A stretch of 64,000 nt of DNA from positions 744,001 through 808,000 of the forward strand of contig NZ_JACWZZ010000002.1 of NCBI RefSeq assembly GCF_014698995.1, in the 5' to 3' direction. The position numbers and the translations under genes are program-made. Positions 40,983-50,169 of this stretch are shown piece by piece. Source of the DNA: Hymenobacter duratus. GTDB lineage: Bacteria > Bacteroidota > Bacteroidia > Cytophagales > Hymenobacteraceae. How positions within the stretch are numbered: position 1 is the stretch's first letter; each line of letters starts with the position of its first letter. The notes beneath the pieces were generated by a model. It worked only from the letters and a program-made list of their open reading frames with translations, was not told where the DNA came from and did not search any database.

Positions 40983-41489
40983 ATGTCAATCTTCTCAGCC
41001 AAGCTCGAAACCCTTGAAGACCTGTTCCAGCACGAACTTAAAGACCTGTACAGCGCCGAAAACCAGCTGGTAAAGGCGCTGCCCCAGATGGCGGCCGCAG
41101 CCAAGGATGGGCGGCTGCGGGCCGGCATTGAGAAGCACCTCAAGGAAACCCAGAACCAGGTGGCCCGCCTCGAAAAGATTGGGAAGCTCCTGGATATTGC
41201 CCTGGACGGCGAAACCTGCAAGGCCATGGAAGGCCTCGTGAAGGAAGGCCAGAAAACCCTGTCGGAAAACGCCACCGATGAGGTGATGGATGCCGCTATT
41301 ATTGCGGCTTCGCAACGCATAGAGCACTACGAAATTTCGGGATATGGCACGGCGGCTCACTACGCCGACCGCCTGGGTTATGCCGAAGCCGCCCAACTGC
41401 TGCGCCAGACACTGGACGAAGAGCAGCTGACGGATACCAAGCTGAATGACCTTGCCAAAAATTACATCAACCAGAAAGCAATGCATTAG
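40983..41489 (+). CDS. DUF892 (YciE/YciF) ferritin-like protein
   Basis: This 168-residue protein is a four-helix bundle: LETLEDLFQHELKDLYSAEN with an acidic metal-ligand pair, KEGQKTLSENATDEVMDAAI, then SQRIEHYEISGYGTAAHYAD and AQLLRQTLDEEQLTDTKLND, which provide the second E-x-x-H-type set. These are the DUF892 landmarks. YciF-like proteins bind a dimetal centre and are induced by stress, but the reaction is unknown. The start MSIFSAKLETLEDLF is the family N-terminus. Confidence 0.9.
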   Translation: MSIFSAKLETLEDLFQHELKDLYSAENQLVKALPQMAAAAKDGRLRAGIEKHLKETQNQVARLEKIGKLLDIALDGETCKAMEGLVKEGQKTLSENATDEVMDAAIIAASQRIEHYEISGYGTAAHYADRLGYAEAAQLLRQTLDEEQLTDTKLNDLAKNYINQKAMH

Positions 41490-41524
41490 AACAGAGCATT
41501 TTGCGCCCCTGCCACCTCGCTTTG

Positions 41525-41561
41525 CACAAAAAAAGCCTGCAACCTGCAGGCTTTTTTTGTG
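41525..41561. terminator. Intrinsic terminator after the DUF892 gene
   Basis: A 17-bp perfect stem (41525-41541 with 41545-41561), 3-nt loop, whose lower half is a run of seven A opposite seven T. Confidence 0.85.
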
Positions 41562-41607
41562 TCTTCCCACGCTGGCTGCTCTCATTGTGGAGAAGACTAA
41601 ACCCAAA

Positions 41608-41620
41608 GCTAACAGTTAGC
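41608..41620. promoter_or_regulatory. Operator-like palindrome before the RND efflux genes
   Basis: GCTAAC-A-GTTAGC is a perfect 6-bp inverted repeat lying about 50-70 bp before the adaptor start. It could be a repressor site. No TetR or MarR gene is next to it, so this is only a candidate. Confidence 0.35.
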
Positions 41621-41667
41621 GTTGTCAACCGTTACCTATCGGTGCCCGACACTTCGGTCGGCTCCAA

Positions 41668-42834
41668 ATGCCGTTTATGCAAACCAAAGAACACGAGGAA
41701 ATAGAAGTAGCCGAAGCGCCCACCGGCAAGAGTCATCGTCTGCTCTGGATTCTGGTTACGCTGGCCGTTGTGGCCGGGCTGGTTTTTGTCAAGATGAAGT
41801 ACTTCCCCTCGCCCAACGCCGATGGCAAAGGCGGTGGCGGCAAAGGCGCGGGTGCCGGCAAGGGCGGCCCCGGAGGAGCCGGTGGCAAAGGCGGCGCTCA
41901 AAAGCTGCCGGTACAGGTGTACGTGGTGAAACCCACCAACCTTTCCGACGAGGTAGCTGCCACGGGCTCGGTGCTGGCCGATGAGTCGGTGGTGATTAAG
42001 AGCGAACTGTCGGGCAAAATCACCAGCCTAAATATCCGGGAGGGCCAGCCGGTGCGCAAGGGCCAGCTGCTGTTCAGCATCAACGCCGACGAGGCGCAAG
42101 CCGGCATCCGGAAGCAGGAGTACAACATCAAGCTTTTCCGTGACCAGGAACGCCGCCAGCGCACTTTGCTGGACAAAGAGTACATCAGCGCCCAGGAATA
42201 TGAGCAGGCGAACAACCAGCTCCTCACGGCCCAGTCGGACTTGCAGGCGCTACGCGCTACGCTGGACCGTGCTTTCGTGAAAGCCCCTTTCGATGGGGTG
42301 CTGGGCCTGACTACCGCCACCGTGGGCACTTACGTGAGCCCCGGCACCGAAATTACGACCCTTTCCCGCGTGCGCCCCGTCAAGATTGACTTTGCCGTGC
42401 CGGGCCGCTTCGCCAACAATGTGCGCGTTGGTGATGTGGTGAGCGTCACGGACGAGGCGACCAACAAAAAATACGACGCCAAGGTCTACGCCATTGACCC
42501 GCAGATTGACCCCGTAAGCCGCACCCAGCCGGTGCGGGCCCGCTACGCTAACACCAACGATGAGCTCCGGCCCGGCGCTTTCGTGAAAGTAAATCTGCAG
42601 CTCGGTGAGTCGACGGACGCGCTACAGGTACCGACTGAGGCCGTTATTCCGGAGGCCAGTGGCTACAGCGTGTACACGGTGAAGGACGGCAAGATGGTGC
42701 CCAAGAAAGTGAAAATCGGGATTCGCTCGGACAAGGTGATTCAGGTAACGGATGGCCTAGCTGTCGGCGACTCTGTGATTCGCACGGGCATTCTGCAGCT
42801 GAAGCCCGGTGATGCCGTGCGCGTGACCAAATAG
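41668..42834 (+). CDS. RND efflux periplasmic adaptor subunit
   Basis: The 388-residue product (a second ATG lies at 41677) has an N-terminal membrane anchor (residues ~24-42) and then a Gly/Lys-rich linker (~50-80). The adaptor body follows: the barrel-sandwich strand VAATGSVLADESVVIKSELS, the lipoyl-like half GKITSLNIREGQPVRKGQLL, the helical hairpin (~150-200), FVKAPFDGVLGL and the beta-barrel/membrane-proximal part (PVKIDFAVPGRFANNVRVGD). It links the inner-membrane pump encoded 108 bp downstream with the TolC-type channel. The Gly/Lys-rich linker is not typical of adaptors and may be unstructured. Confidence 0.9.
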   Translation: MPFMQTKEHEEIEVAEAPTGKSHRLLWILVTLAVVAGLVFVKMKYFPSPNADGKGGGGKGAGAGKGGPGGAGGKGGAQKLPVQVYVVKPTNLSDEVAATGSVLADESVVIKSELSGKITSLNIREGQPVRKGQLLFSINADEAQAGIRKQEYNIKLFRDQERRQRTLLDKEYISAQEYEQANNQLLTAQSDLQALRATLDRAFVKAPFDGVLGLTTATVGTYVSPGTEITTLSRVRPVKIDFAVPGRFANNVRVGDVVSVTDEATNKKYDAKVYAIDPQIDPVSRTQPVRARYANTNDELRPGAFVKVNLQLGESTDALQVPTEAVIPEASGYSVYTVKDGKMVPKKVKIGIRSDKVIQVTDGLAVGDSVIRTGILQLKPGDAVRVTK

Positions 42835-42942
42835 CCCTACGCGCCGTGTCTCGATGCAGATACCGCCAAGTTTCGCGGTGACTGTTCAACCATTGCAAGC
42901 CAAGGCGATACTTAGTAAGAGACACTGCCTGAAAACAGACCT

Positions 42943-45900
42943 ATGAGCTTATCCTCCACCAGTATCAACCGCCCGGTCCTCGCCATCGTGATGAGCCTCG
43001 TCATCGTGATTTTCGGCGTGATTGGGTTTCGTTACCTCAGCATCAGGGAATACCCGAGCGTAGACCCGCCCATCATCACGGTGTCGGCGAGCTACACCGG
43101 GGCCTCGGCCGACGTGATGCAGGGCCAGGTAACTGAGCCGCTCGAAGAAGCCCTGAACGGTATTGCCGGCATTAAGAACCTGACCTCGAACTCGCGCGAC
43201 GGCCGCACCCAGATTACGGTAGAGTTTGACCTCGACGCCGACCTGGAAACCGCGGCCAACGACGTGCGCGACAAAGTTTCGGGTGCGCAGGGCCGCTTGC
43301 CGCGCGACATCGACCCGCCCATCGTGAGCAAGGCCAATGCCGACTCCCAGCCAATTGTTATGACTTACCTCAGCAGTTCGCAGCGTAATCTGCTCGAGCT
43401 GACTGATTACGCCAACAACACCCTCAAAGAGCGAATTCAAACCATTCCGGGCGTGTCGGAAGTGCGGGTATACGGTGAGCGGAAATACTCCATGCGCCTG
43501 TGGCTCGACCCCGTGAAGCTGTCGGCGCTGGGCGTGGCTCCCGTGGAGGTGCAAAGCGCCCTGACCCGCGAAAACGTGGAGCTGCCCAGCGGGGCAGTGC
43601 AGGGCCAGAACACCCAGCTTACACTGCGCACCATGGGCCGCCTGTCCACGGTCGAAGACTTCAATAACCTCATTATCCGCAAGGACGCCAATTCGCTGGT
43701 GCGCCTCTCCGACATTGGCTACGCCGAGCTGTATCCCGAAAACGACCAAACCATCTTTAAGGTAAATGGTGTGCCGATGGTAGGCCTGGCCGTCATTCCG
43801 CAGCCGGGCTCCAACCAGATTGATATTGCCAACGAGTTCAACAAACGCCTGGAGCAGTACGGCAAGGACTTGCCCAAAGACTTGGTGCTGAAGCCGGGCT
43901 TCGACAACTCGGTGTTTATCCGCAAGTCCATCAACGAAGTAGAGCACACCATCATCGAAGCCTTCGTGCTGGTGGTGGTTATCATCTTCCTGTTCCTGCG
44001 CGACTGGCGTTCCACACTGATTCCGGTAGTAGCCATTCCGGTGTCGCTGGTGGGTATTTTCTTCGTGATGTACCTGCTGGACTTCTCCATCAACGTGCTG
44101 ACACTGCTGGCCATCGTGCTGGCCATTGGCCTGGTAGTGGACGACGCCATTGTGGTACTGGAAAACATCTACTCGCGCATTGAGGAAGGCGAAGACCCCA
44201 AGACGGCTTCTATTAAAGGCTCCGAAGAAATCCTGATGGCCGTTATCAGTACCACGGTGGTACTGGCGGCGGTGTTCCTGCCGGTGGTATTCCTGACCGG
44301 TATTACCGGGCGTCTGTTCCGCGAGTTTGGCATTGTGGTGGCCGGTTCGGTGCTGATTTCGGCCTTCGTTTCGCTCACGCTTACGCCCATGATGTGCAGT
44401 GTGCTGCTCAAGCGGGAGGAAAAACACAACTGGTTTTACCGCAAAACCGAGCCCTTTTTCGAAAGTATGATTGGCAGCTACCAAAGCAGCCTCAAAACCT
44501 TCCTGAACAACCGCTGGCTGGCCTGGGTGGTTGTGCTGGGCACCGGCGTCGGCATCTGGTTTTTCATGAAAACCCTGCCGTCGGAGCTGGCGCCGGTGGA
44601 AGACCGTAGCCGCATCAACATCAACGCCACCGGCCCTGAAGGCGCTTCGTTCGAGTTCATGGATGCCTACATGGTCCAGCTTACGAAGATGGCCATGGAC
44701 TCGACCAGCGACAACCTGAGCAGCGTGTTTACCGTGACGTCGCCGGGTTTCGGGGGCGGCTCCAACTCGGGTATTGCCCGCGTGCTGCTGGTAGAGGCCG
44801 ACCAGCGGCAACGCAACCAGGACGACATAGCCAAAGGCCTCACGGCCGGCGTCAAGAACCTGACGGCGGCCCGTACATCAGTGTCGCAGGACCAGAGCAT
44901 CGGGGGCGGCGGGGGCGGCGGCCTGCCGGTGCAGTTTGTGGTGCAGACCCAGGATTTCGAAAAGCTGCGGGCAGCCGTACCGAAGTTTCTCGACGCCGCC
45001 CGCCAGGACCCTACGTTCCAGTTCGTGGACGTCAACCTCAAATTCAACAAGCCCGAGCTGCGCATCAACATCGACCGGGAGAAGGCCCAGAGCCTGGGCG
45101 TAAGCGTGCAAAGCATCAGCCAGACGCTGCAGGCAGGTTTGAGCGGCCAGCGCTACGGCTACTTCATCCGGGGCAGCAAGCAGTACCAGATTATCGGGCA
45201 GGTGGCCCGCGAAGACCGCAACCAGCCGCTGGACGTGCGCCTGCTCTCGGTGAAAAATGCCGACGGCCAGCTCGTGCAGCTCGACAACGTGATTCGCCTC
45301 ACGGAGAGCAGCACACCACCCCAGCTCTACCGCTTCAACCGCTATAACTCGGCTACTTTCTCGGCGTCCCTTTCGCCCGGCAAAACCCTCGGCGACGGCA
45401 TTGCGGCGATGCAGGCCATTGCCGATAAGCAGCTCGACGATACATTCTCCACGGAGCTCTCCGGCGCTTCCCGCGACTTCCAGGAAAGCTCCTCGTCGCT
45501 GGTATTTGCCTTCGGGCTGGCCCTGGTGCTGATTTATCTGGTGCTGGCCGCGCAGTTCGAGAGCTTCCGCGACCCGGTCATCATCATGGTGACGGTGCCG
45601 CTGGCCCTGAGCGGCGCCCTGCTAAGCCTGTGGTATTTCAACCAGACCCTGAACCTGTTCTCGCAGATTGGCATCATCATGCTCATCGGGCTGGTGACCA
45701 AGAACGGTATCCTGATTGTGGAATTTGCCAACCAGCAGGTGGAAAACGGCAAAGACTACATGACCGGCCTGATTGAAGGCGCCACGGCCCGCTTCCGCCC
45801 GATCCTGATGACGTCTTTGTGCGCCATTCTGGGTATTCTGCCCATTGCCATTGCCACCGGCGCCGGGGCCCTCAGCCGCCGTGCCATGGGCATTGGGGTA

Positions 45901-46026
45901 GTGGGCGGACTGTTTTTTGCCACGGGCCTCACGCTCTACGTAGTGCCCGTGATGTACTCGTATTTCGCCACCGCGAAGAAGCACAGCCAGAAGCAGGAGA
46001 AGAAAGCCAAGGCCGTAACCGCCTAG
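42943..46026 (+). CDS. RND multidrug efflux pump, HAE1 type
   Basis: The 1027-residue inner-membrane pump has the AcrB layout: TM1 in SINRPVLAIVMSLVIVIFGV, two large periplasmic loops and 12 helices. The proton-relay Asp pair is present as Asp400-Asp401 in GLVVDDAIVVLEN. The C-terminal half has GIIMLIGLVTKNGILIVEFA and the Lys used in proton transfer. The loop GGGGGGGLPVQFV at residues ~650 is Gly-rich. The D-D pair and V-T-K-N motif indicate hydrophobe/amphiphile export (HAE1) rather than metal export. It should form a tripartite complex with the adaptor upstream and the TolC protein downstream. Confidence 0.95.
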   Translation: MSLSSTSINRPVLAIVMSLVIVIFGVIGFRYLSIREYPSVDPPIITVSASYTGASADVMQGQVTEPLEEALNGIAGIKNLTSNSRDGRTQITVEFDLDADLETAANDVRDKVSGAQGRLPRDIDPPIVSKANADSQPIVMTYLSSSQRNLLELTDYANNTLKERIQTIPGVSEVRVYGERKYSMRLWLDPVKLSALGVAPVEVQSALTRENVELPSGAVQGQNTQLTLRTMGRLSTVEDFNNLIIRKDANSLVRLSDIGYAELYPENDQTIFKVNGVPMVGLAVIPQPGSNQIDIANEFNKRLEQYGKDLPKDLVLKPGFDNSVFIRKSINEVEHTIIEAFVLVVVIIFLFLRDWRSTLIPVVAIPVSLVGIFFVMYLLDFSINVLTLLAIVLAIGLVVDDAIVVLENIYSRIEEGEDPKTASIKGSEEILMAVISTTVVLAAVFLPVVFLTGITGRLFREFGIVVAGSVLISAFVSLTLTPMMCSVLLKREEKHNWFYRKTEPFFESMIGSYQSSLKTFLNNRWLAWVVVLGTGVGIWFFMKTLPSELAPVEDRSRININATGPEGASFEFMDAYMVQLTKMAMDSTSDNLSSVFTVTSPGFGGGSNSGIARVLLVEADQRQRNQDDIAKGLTAGVKNLTAARTSVSQDQSIGGGGGGGLPVQFVVQTQDFEKLRAAVPKFLDAARQDPTFQFVDVNLKFNKPELRINIDREKAQSLGVSVQSISQTLQAGLSGQRYGYFIRGSKQYQIIGQVAREDRNQPLDVRLLSVKNADGQLVQLDNVIRLTESSTPPQLYRFNRYNSATFSASLSPGKTLGDGIAAMQAIADKQLDDTFSTELSGASRDFQESSSSLVFAFGLALVLIYLVLAAQFESFRDPVIIMVTVPLALSGALLSLWYFNQTLNLFSQIGIIMLIGLVTKNGILIVEFANQQVENGKDYMTGLIEGATARFRPILMTSLCAILGILPIAIATGAGALSRRAMGIGVVGGLFFATGLTLYVVPVMYSYFATAKKHSQKQEKKAKAVTA

Positions 46027-46087
46027 CATTAAGCCAGTGCGTGGTGCCAGGTAAAGCCGGGCATTACGCACTGGCTTAATGCTAGGC
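46021..46087. terminator. Long hairpin spanning the stop of the RND pump gene
   Basis: Perfect 22-bp arms (46021-46042 with 46066-46087) enclose a 23-nt loop. The left arm contains the last codon and the TAG stop (46024-46026) of the pump gene. It may attenuate read-through into the TolC gene, protect the mRNA end or set subunit ratios. Confidence 0.6.
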
Positions 46088-46158
46088 TCGTAACCAGACG
46101 TCAGCATGCGGGATTCCCCGGCTCCGCTCCGCATGACGCCCCAATTCAACCTTTCCGA

Positions 46159-47592
46159 ATGCAATTTTTCGCTCGCCTTTTACCTTTCCGCCTGACCGCG
46201 CTGCTGCTTTTTCCGCTGCTTGGGCAGGCGCAGCAGCCCGTGCTGCCCTCCCGGCAGCCAGCCACGCAGCCGCAGTCGAAACCGCAGACGGAAAAGCCGG
46301 AAACCGTGCGCGACGCGCCTCCCTTGACGCTGGCCGAAGCCATCCGGCTGGGCCTGGAAAACAACTACGATATCCGGGTGGCCCAACAGGACGAGCGGAT
46401 TGCGGAAAACAACGTGACCCGCGGCAACGCCGGCCAGCTGCCCGTGGTGAACGGCAACTTCACCCGCACTTTCAACCGCAACAACGTGCGCCAGGAGTCG
46501 TCGTCGCGGCCTGAGGCCAGCACGGCCAACGGCGCGCAGTCGAACCTGTTCAATGCCAATGTGGCCGCCACCTGGACGGTGTTCGACGGCCTGGGCATGT
46601 TCATCGCCTACGACCGGCTGCGGGCCCTGGAACAGCAACAGCGCCAGGTTACGCGGGCCACGCTGGAAGAAACCGTGGCCGGCATCACCGACGCGTACTA
46701 CGTGGTGGTGCGCGAGTCGGGCAAGATTCGCTCGATTGAGGAAGCGCTGAAGATCGGGCAGGCCCGCATCGACCTGACCCAGGCCCGCGTAGACGTGGGC
46801 GTGAGTGCCAAGGTGGAGGTGCTGACGGCCCGCGTCGATTACAACGCCGACCGCTCCATCCTGATTCAGCAGCAGGAAGCACTGCAGACGGCCAAAATCA
46901 ACCTCAACAACCTGCTGGGCCGCACGCCGCGCCTCGATTTCCGCCCCGCCGATTCCATTGTAGTAGCCACCGACCTGAGCCGCGAGGCCGTGACGCAGGC
47001 CATCCAGCAGAACAATCCGCGCCTGCAGCAGGCCCGCCTCAGCACCGAGGTAGCCACCTACGACCGAAAGCTGGTGCGCGCGTCGCGTTTTCCCCAGATC
47101 GGGCTCACGAGCGGCTACGGTTACAACCGTAACATCAACGGCGCGGCCTTTTTCGGCAGCCAGCTCGTCACGAACACGGGCCGCACCTACGGCCTCAATT
47201 ATGGTGTGGTGGCCTCCATTCCCATCTTCGATGGCTTCAACCGCAACCGGCTGGAGCAGAATGCGCGCATTACCGAAGAGCAGACCCGGTTGCAGCTCGG
47301 CCAGACCCAGCTGAGCCTGGAGGCCGAAGCCGAGCAGGCCTACGCCCAGTACCAGAACCGCCTGCAGCTGCTGCAGCTGGAGGAAGCCAACATTCTGCTG
47401 GCCCGCGAAAATGTGGCCATCACGCTGGAGCGCTACCGCCTGGGCCTGCTCACGCCCCTGGCCCTGCGCGAAGCCCAGCGCACCCAGCTCGACGCCGAAG
47501 TGCGCCTGCTCGATATCCGCTACCAAGCCAAGCAGGCCGAAATTGTGCTGCGCCGCCTCAGCAGCGGCCTGGTGCAGCAGAGCGGGCAGTAA
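46159..47592 (+). CDS. TolC family outer-membrane channel of the RND system
   Basis: The 477-residue product has a signal peptide (ending ~LLGQAQ) followed by a Pro/Gln-rich stretch (residues ~25-50), then two OEP repeats: LTLAEAIRLGLENNYDIRVA at residues ~55-75 and, in the second half, REAVTQAIQQNNPRLQQARL near residue 275. The helical tunnel and the 4-strand barrel parts are recognisable from FPQIGLTSGYGYN and YRLGLLTPLALREAQRTQLD. It provides the outer-membrane exit for the pump encoded before it. Confidence 0.92.
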   Translation: MQFFARLLPFRLTALLLFPLLGQAQQPVLPSRQPATQPQSKPQTEKPETVRDAPPLTLAEAIRLGLENNYDIRVAQQDERIAENNVTRGNAGQLPVVNGNFTRTFNRNNVRQESSSRPEASTANGAQSNLFNANVAATWTVFDGLGMFIAYDRLRALEQQQRQVTRATLEETVAGITDAYYVVVRESGKIRSIEEALKIGQARIDLTQARVDVGVSAKVEVLTARVDYNADRSILIQQQEALQTAKINLNNLLGRTPRLDFRPADSIVVATDLSREAVTQAIQQNNPRLQQARLSTEVATYDRKLVRASRFPQIGLTSGYGYNRNINGAAFFGSQLVTNTGRTYGLNYGVVASIPIFDGFNRNRLEQNARITEEQTRLQLGQTQLSLEAEAEQAYAQYQNRLQLLQLEEANILLARENVAITLERYRLGLLTPLALREAQRTQLDAEVRLLDIRYQAKQAEIVLRRLSSGLVQQSGQ

Positions 47593-47781
47593 CCCCGTGC
47601 TTGCTAGTGACTAGTAAAACGTGCTTCGTCGGGTAGAAAGCAGGGTTGGTGGCAGAGGCACCGGGGCTCACCGAAAAGGCCGGCGGCGCGGCAGAGGCGG
47701 TGGCTACATTTGTGCACTTCCTCGCCGAAACGCCACGCTGGCGGCCCGGCCGGAAGCTCGCTTTCTACGCACCTATTGCAC

Positions 47782-47967
47782 ATGTTCTCTGCTATCTGCC
47801 GCCTGTTTTTAGTTCTTGTATTGGTAGCCGCCGGTACGCTGGTTTCGTTCGAGGCCGCCGCCGCGCCGTTCCTGCGCCTTTCTATCCTACGTAGCACGCC
47901 CAAGCACAAAATCGGTAAGCTGCACCGGCCGGTTTACCGCTCTTACCAGGCATACCGCCACTACTAG
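47782..47967 (+). CDS. Small secreted basic peptide (61 residues)
   Basis: The frame encodes a clear signal peptide (MFSAICRLFLVLVLVAAGTL, cleavage probably after AAAA at ~28) and a short basic mature part of about 33 residues, rich in Lys, Arg, His and Tyr (STPKHKIGKLHRPVYRSYQA). A TACATTTG box lies 71 bp upstream (47704-47711) and a good terminator follows 31 bp after the stop. I know no family for it. The signal peptide plus terminator make a real gene likely, but the mature peptide is too short to assign. Confidence 0.55.
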   Translation: MFSAICRLFLVLVLVAAGTLVSFEAAAAPFLRLSILRSTPKHKIGKLHRPVYRSYQAYRHY

Positions 47968-47998
47968 GCCCAAGCAGCCAGAACTCAGAACCAACAGC

Positions 47999-48038
47999 AA
48001 GAGGAGCTTACCCGGCTACAATCGGGCAAGCTCCTCTT
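47999..48038. terminator. Terminator between convergent genes
   Basis: AAGAGGAGCTT and AAGCTCCTCTT (11-bp arms) continue as CCCG/CGGG after one mismatch, with an 8-nt loop. It serves the small peptide gene (+) and the phospholipase C-like gene (-). Confidence 0.75.
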
Positions 48039-48065
48039 CTCGTTTGCGGGCTGTAGCAGCCTGCT

Positions 48066-49334
48066 CTATTTCACGTCCAGCGCCTGTAGCTGGGCCAGGG
48101 CTTCCAGGGTTTTGGCGCGCGTCTTGTCCTCGGCTTCGTCTTCTTCCTTCGGGGTTTGGGGAGCCGGCCCAAAGAAGGCCAGAATGTTCCGGCGGACCGG
48201 AGCCGTCAGGCCTTCAAACTTGTTGTCGGCGAGCTTGCGCAGCCACTCGCCATAGGCTTTGTCCGTCAGCGCATACTCGCCTACTTTAGTTGGGCGGCCG
48301 GTATCAAAATCGGTGTTGGGCAGCAGCTGCCTCGATACCACGGCCGTGTCGGTAGGCTCGGCCTCCACTTTGCGGCAGTATTCGCGCATCACGTCCCGGA
48401 AGCTCTTCTTGAACAGCTCCTGCGCCTCGGGCGTAGGCAGCTTGAAGGCAAACGGCTTCAGCGGCCCGATTTTGGGCAACACCCGCACCAAGTACGACAG
48501 CAGCCGGGCTCCGGTGCCGGGTTTCTGGTAGTCGGTGCCGTACTGCTTGCGGTAGGCCCGCTCGCTCTGGTCATACACGTACTCGCGGCGGCGGGCCTGG
48601 GGGCTCAGCTTGCGGATATCCTTTTTCTGCGACTGCCAGGCGGCGCGGCTGGCTATCGGGATGAGGCTGCGTACGGCAAACCGGAACGAGCTTACCGACA
48701 GATCCACGTTGAAAATCACCTGGCCCAGCTCCAGCCCGTACGTTTTCTTAAACGCGCGCTCCAGCACCGGCTTGCTCACCTGAAACCCGATGTAGCGCTG
48801 GTAGTCGGCGGTGCGGTAGCGGCCGGCGGCCAGCTGCACCACATCGAAGGCAAACTCCAGCTGCGTGTGCTGAATAGGCGCTTCTTCGTAGGTGATTTCC
48901 GTGCCAAACTTCTGCTTCAGGTCCGGATATACCGACGGCATGGCGCGGTTGGTACCCTCCGGATGCCCGATGACATCGGCCGTGTAGTGCGCCAGTGCGC
49001 CCAGCGCAAACGCGTATTCGTTGCGGCCGTGGGCTTCGTCGAGCATGTTGCGCACAAAGTCGCCGCTGCGCACATAGTGCGTCATGTTGGTAAACAGCAC
49101 CGAGCCGAAGGGGTAGAAGCCCATGTCCTGCACGATGGAGCCCCCGTAGGCGTAGCTTTTGGCCTCAAGGAGCTGCTCCTCGGTGGCGCCGGGGTAGCGT
49201 TTCTGCAGCATGGGCATGAGGCAGCGCGTCCAGGTAGAGTCGATGTTGGCCTGGTGGGTGAGCACCGAGTAGCCGGACGCGGAAGTGGGAGCCAGCACCA
49301 GCAGCGCCAGACTCCAGAGTAACCATTTGAACAT
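48066..49334 (-). CDS. Exported zinc-dependent phospholipase C-like protein
   Basis: This 422-residue protein has a signal peptide (MFKWLLWSLALLVLAPTSAS). The mature part starts GYSVLTHQANID, and KSYAYGGSIVQDMGFYPFGS, NEYAFALGALAHYTADVIGH and the later HTQLEFAFDVVQ give the His/Asp ligands of the zinc-dependent phospholipase C / GPI-phospholipase D-like fold. It probably hydrolyses a phosphodiester in the periplasm. It is only distantly similar to the protein at 19279 and has a large charged helical insertion (residues ~190-340) and an acidic C-terminal end. Confidence 0.78.
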   Translation of the reverse strand: MFKWLLWSLALLVLAPTSASGYSVLTHQANIDSTWTRCLMPMLQKRYPGATEEQLLEAKSYAYGGSIVQDMGFYPFGSVLFTNMTHYVRSGDFVRNMLDEAHGRNEYAFALGALAHYTADVIGHPEGTNRAMPSVYPDLKQKFGTEITYEEAPIQHTQLEFAFDVVQLAAGRYRTADYQRYIGFQVSKPVLERAFKKTYGLELGQVIFNVDLSVSSFRFAVRSLIPIASRAAWQSQKKDIRKLSPQARRREYVYDQSERAYRKQYGTDYQKPGTGARLLSYLVRVLPKIGPLKPFAFKLPTPEAQELFKKSFRDVMREYCRKVEAEPTDTAVVSRQLLPNTDFDTGRPTKVGEYALTDKAYGEWLRKLADNKFEGLTAPVRRNILAFFGPAPQTPKEEDEAEDKTRAKTLEALAQLQALDVK

Positions 49335-49533
49335 ACGAAGCAGCAGGTAACGGCAGACCCCGCGGGGGCCGGGCAGAGTAGCCCGGCTCCGCAGAGCGTT
49401 GCATGTACGCGGTACTACCGGGGAGGTTGTACGGCGGAGCTCCGGCAGAAGCCCGGACGGCCGTTTCTGGTTTAGAAGGCTTCCAAATTTCCGGGAACCT
49501 GCTCTTTTTAAAACAACAACTGCCCGGCTATCT

Positions 49534-49541
49534 TATCTTTG
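49534..49541 (+). promoter_or_regulatory. Putative -7 box of the metal efflux operon
   Basis: TATATTTG-type box TATCTTTG, a perfect TAnnTTTG, ends 5 bp before the ATG of the His-rich protein. The -33 element is weak (TTTT with a 25-bp spacer). The mRNA would be nearly leaderless. Confidence 0.45.
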
Positions 49542-49546
49542 GCACG

Positions 49547-49960
49547 ATGAAATCCGCGCTGGCTTTTCTTCTGGGTTTGCTCATGCTCACCAGCAGCCTG
49601 ATTCCGCAGAACGATCTGGCGGAGCTGGGCAAGCTGCCGCAGCTGCTGCAGCACTACCGCTTCCATCATTCGGAAGCCGGTGGGCGCCTTTCGCTGCGCC
49701 AGTTTCTGGCCCTGCACTACGGGGCCGGCACCGCGCACTACCAGCACCCGCACTCTGCCCGCCACGACCAGGACCACCACAACCTGCCGCTGCGCTGCCA
49801 CCACGACTGCGTGCTGGCGGCCTTCGTGCTGCCCACGGCGCGGCTGCTGGTGCTGGCCGGGCAACGCATGAGCTGGCCTGCCGCCGTGTACAAGGCCGCG
49901 GCACGCCCGCTGTACACGTTTTGTTTCAGCACCTCGCTGCTGCAGCCTCCCCGAGCGTAA
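49547..49960 (+). CDS. His-rich exported protein of the metal efflux cluster
   Basis: The 137-residue product has an N-terminal hydrophobic segment (MKSALAFLLGLLMLTSSLIP) and a middle region packed with histidines: LLQHYRFHHSEAGG, LALHYGAGTAHYQHPHSARH and DQDHHNLPLRCHHDC. About 16 His and two Cys in ~60 residues suggest periplasmic binding of Zn2+, Co2+ or Cu+. The end is another mildly hydrophobic region. Small His-rich proteins of this kind are common first genes of Bacteroidota CzcA-type operons. The start at 49547 directly follows the -7 box. Confidence 0.75.
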   Translation: MKSALAFLLGLLMLTSSLIPQNDLAELGKLPQLLQHYRFHHSEAGGRLSLRQFLALHYGAGTAHYQHPHSARHDQDHHNLPLRCHHDCVLAAFVLPTARLLVLAGQRMSWPAAVYKAAARPLYTFCFSTSLLQPPRA

Positions 49961-50169
49961 TCCGGTGGCTCCGGCGGGCGTAGTCTGCCCGCACCGCCCA
50001 CTTTTTCCCGCTTTCCATCCGGTGTCTTCCGCCACGCCCGCCCTGCCGGGCACTGGCTGGGCTGCGCGCTGTCTGCGGCCGGTTCCGGTGGTTAGCGGCA
50101 CGCGAAGTGTTGCCCGATTGGCTTCCTCCCTCCTTAGCGCTTTGTAGCCCGGTCAGGCGCGCTCTTTTT

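Noticed and set aside
42949..44811. A 620-codon frame antisense to the HAE1 pump
   Set aside because: It lies entirely within the pump gene, which has all expected helices and the Asp pair. The antisense product is His/Gln-rich and domainless.
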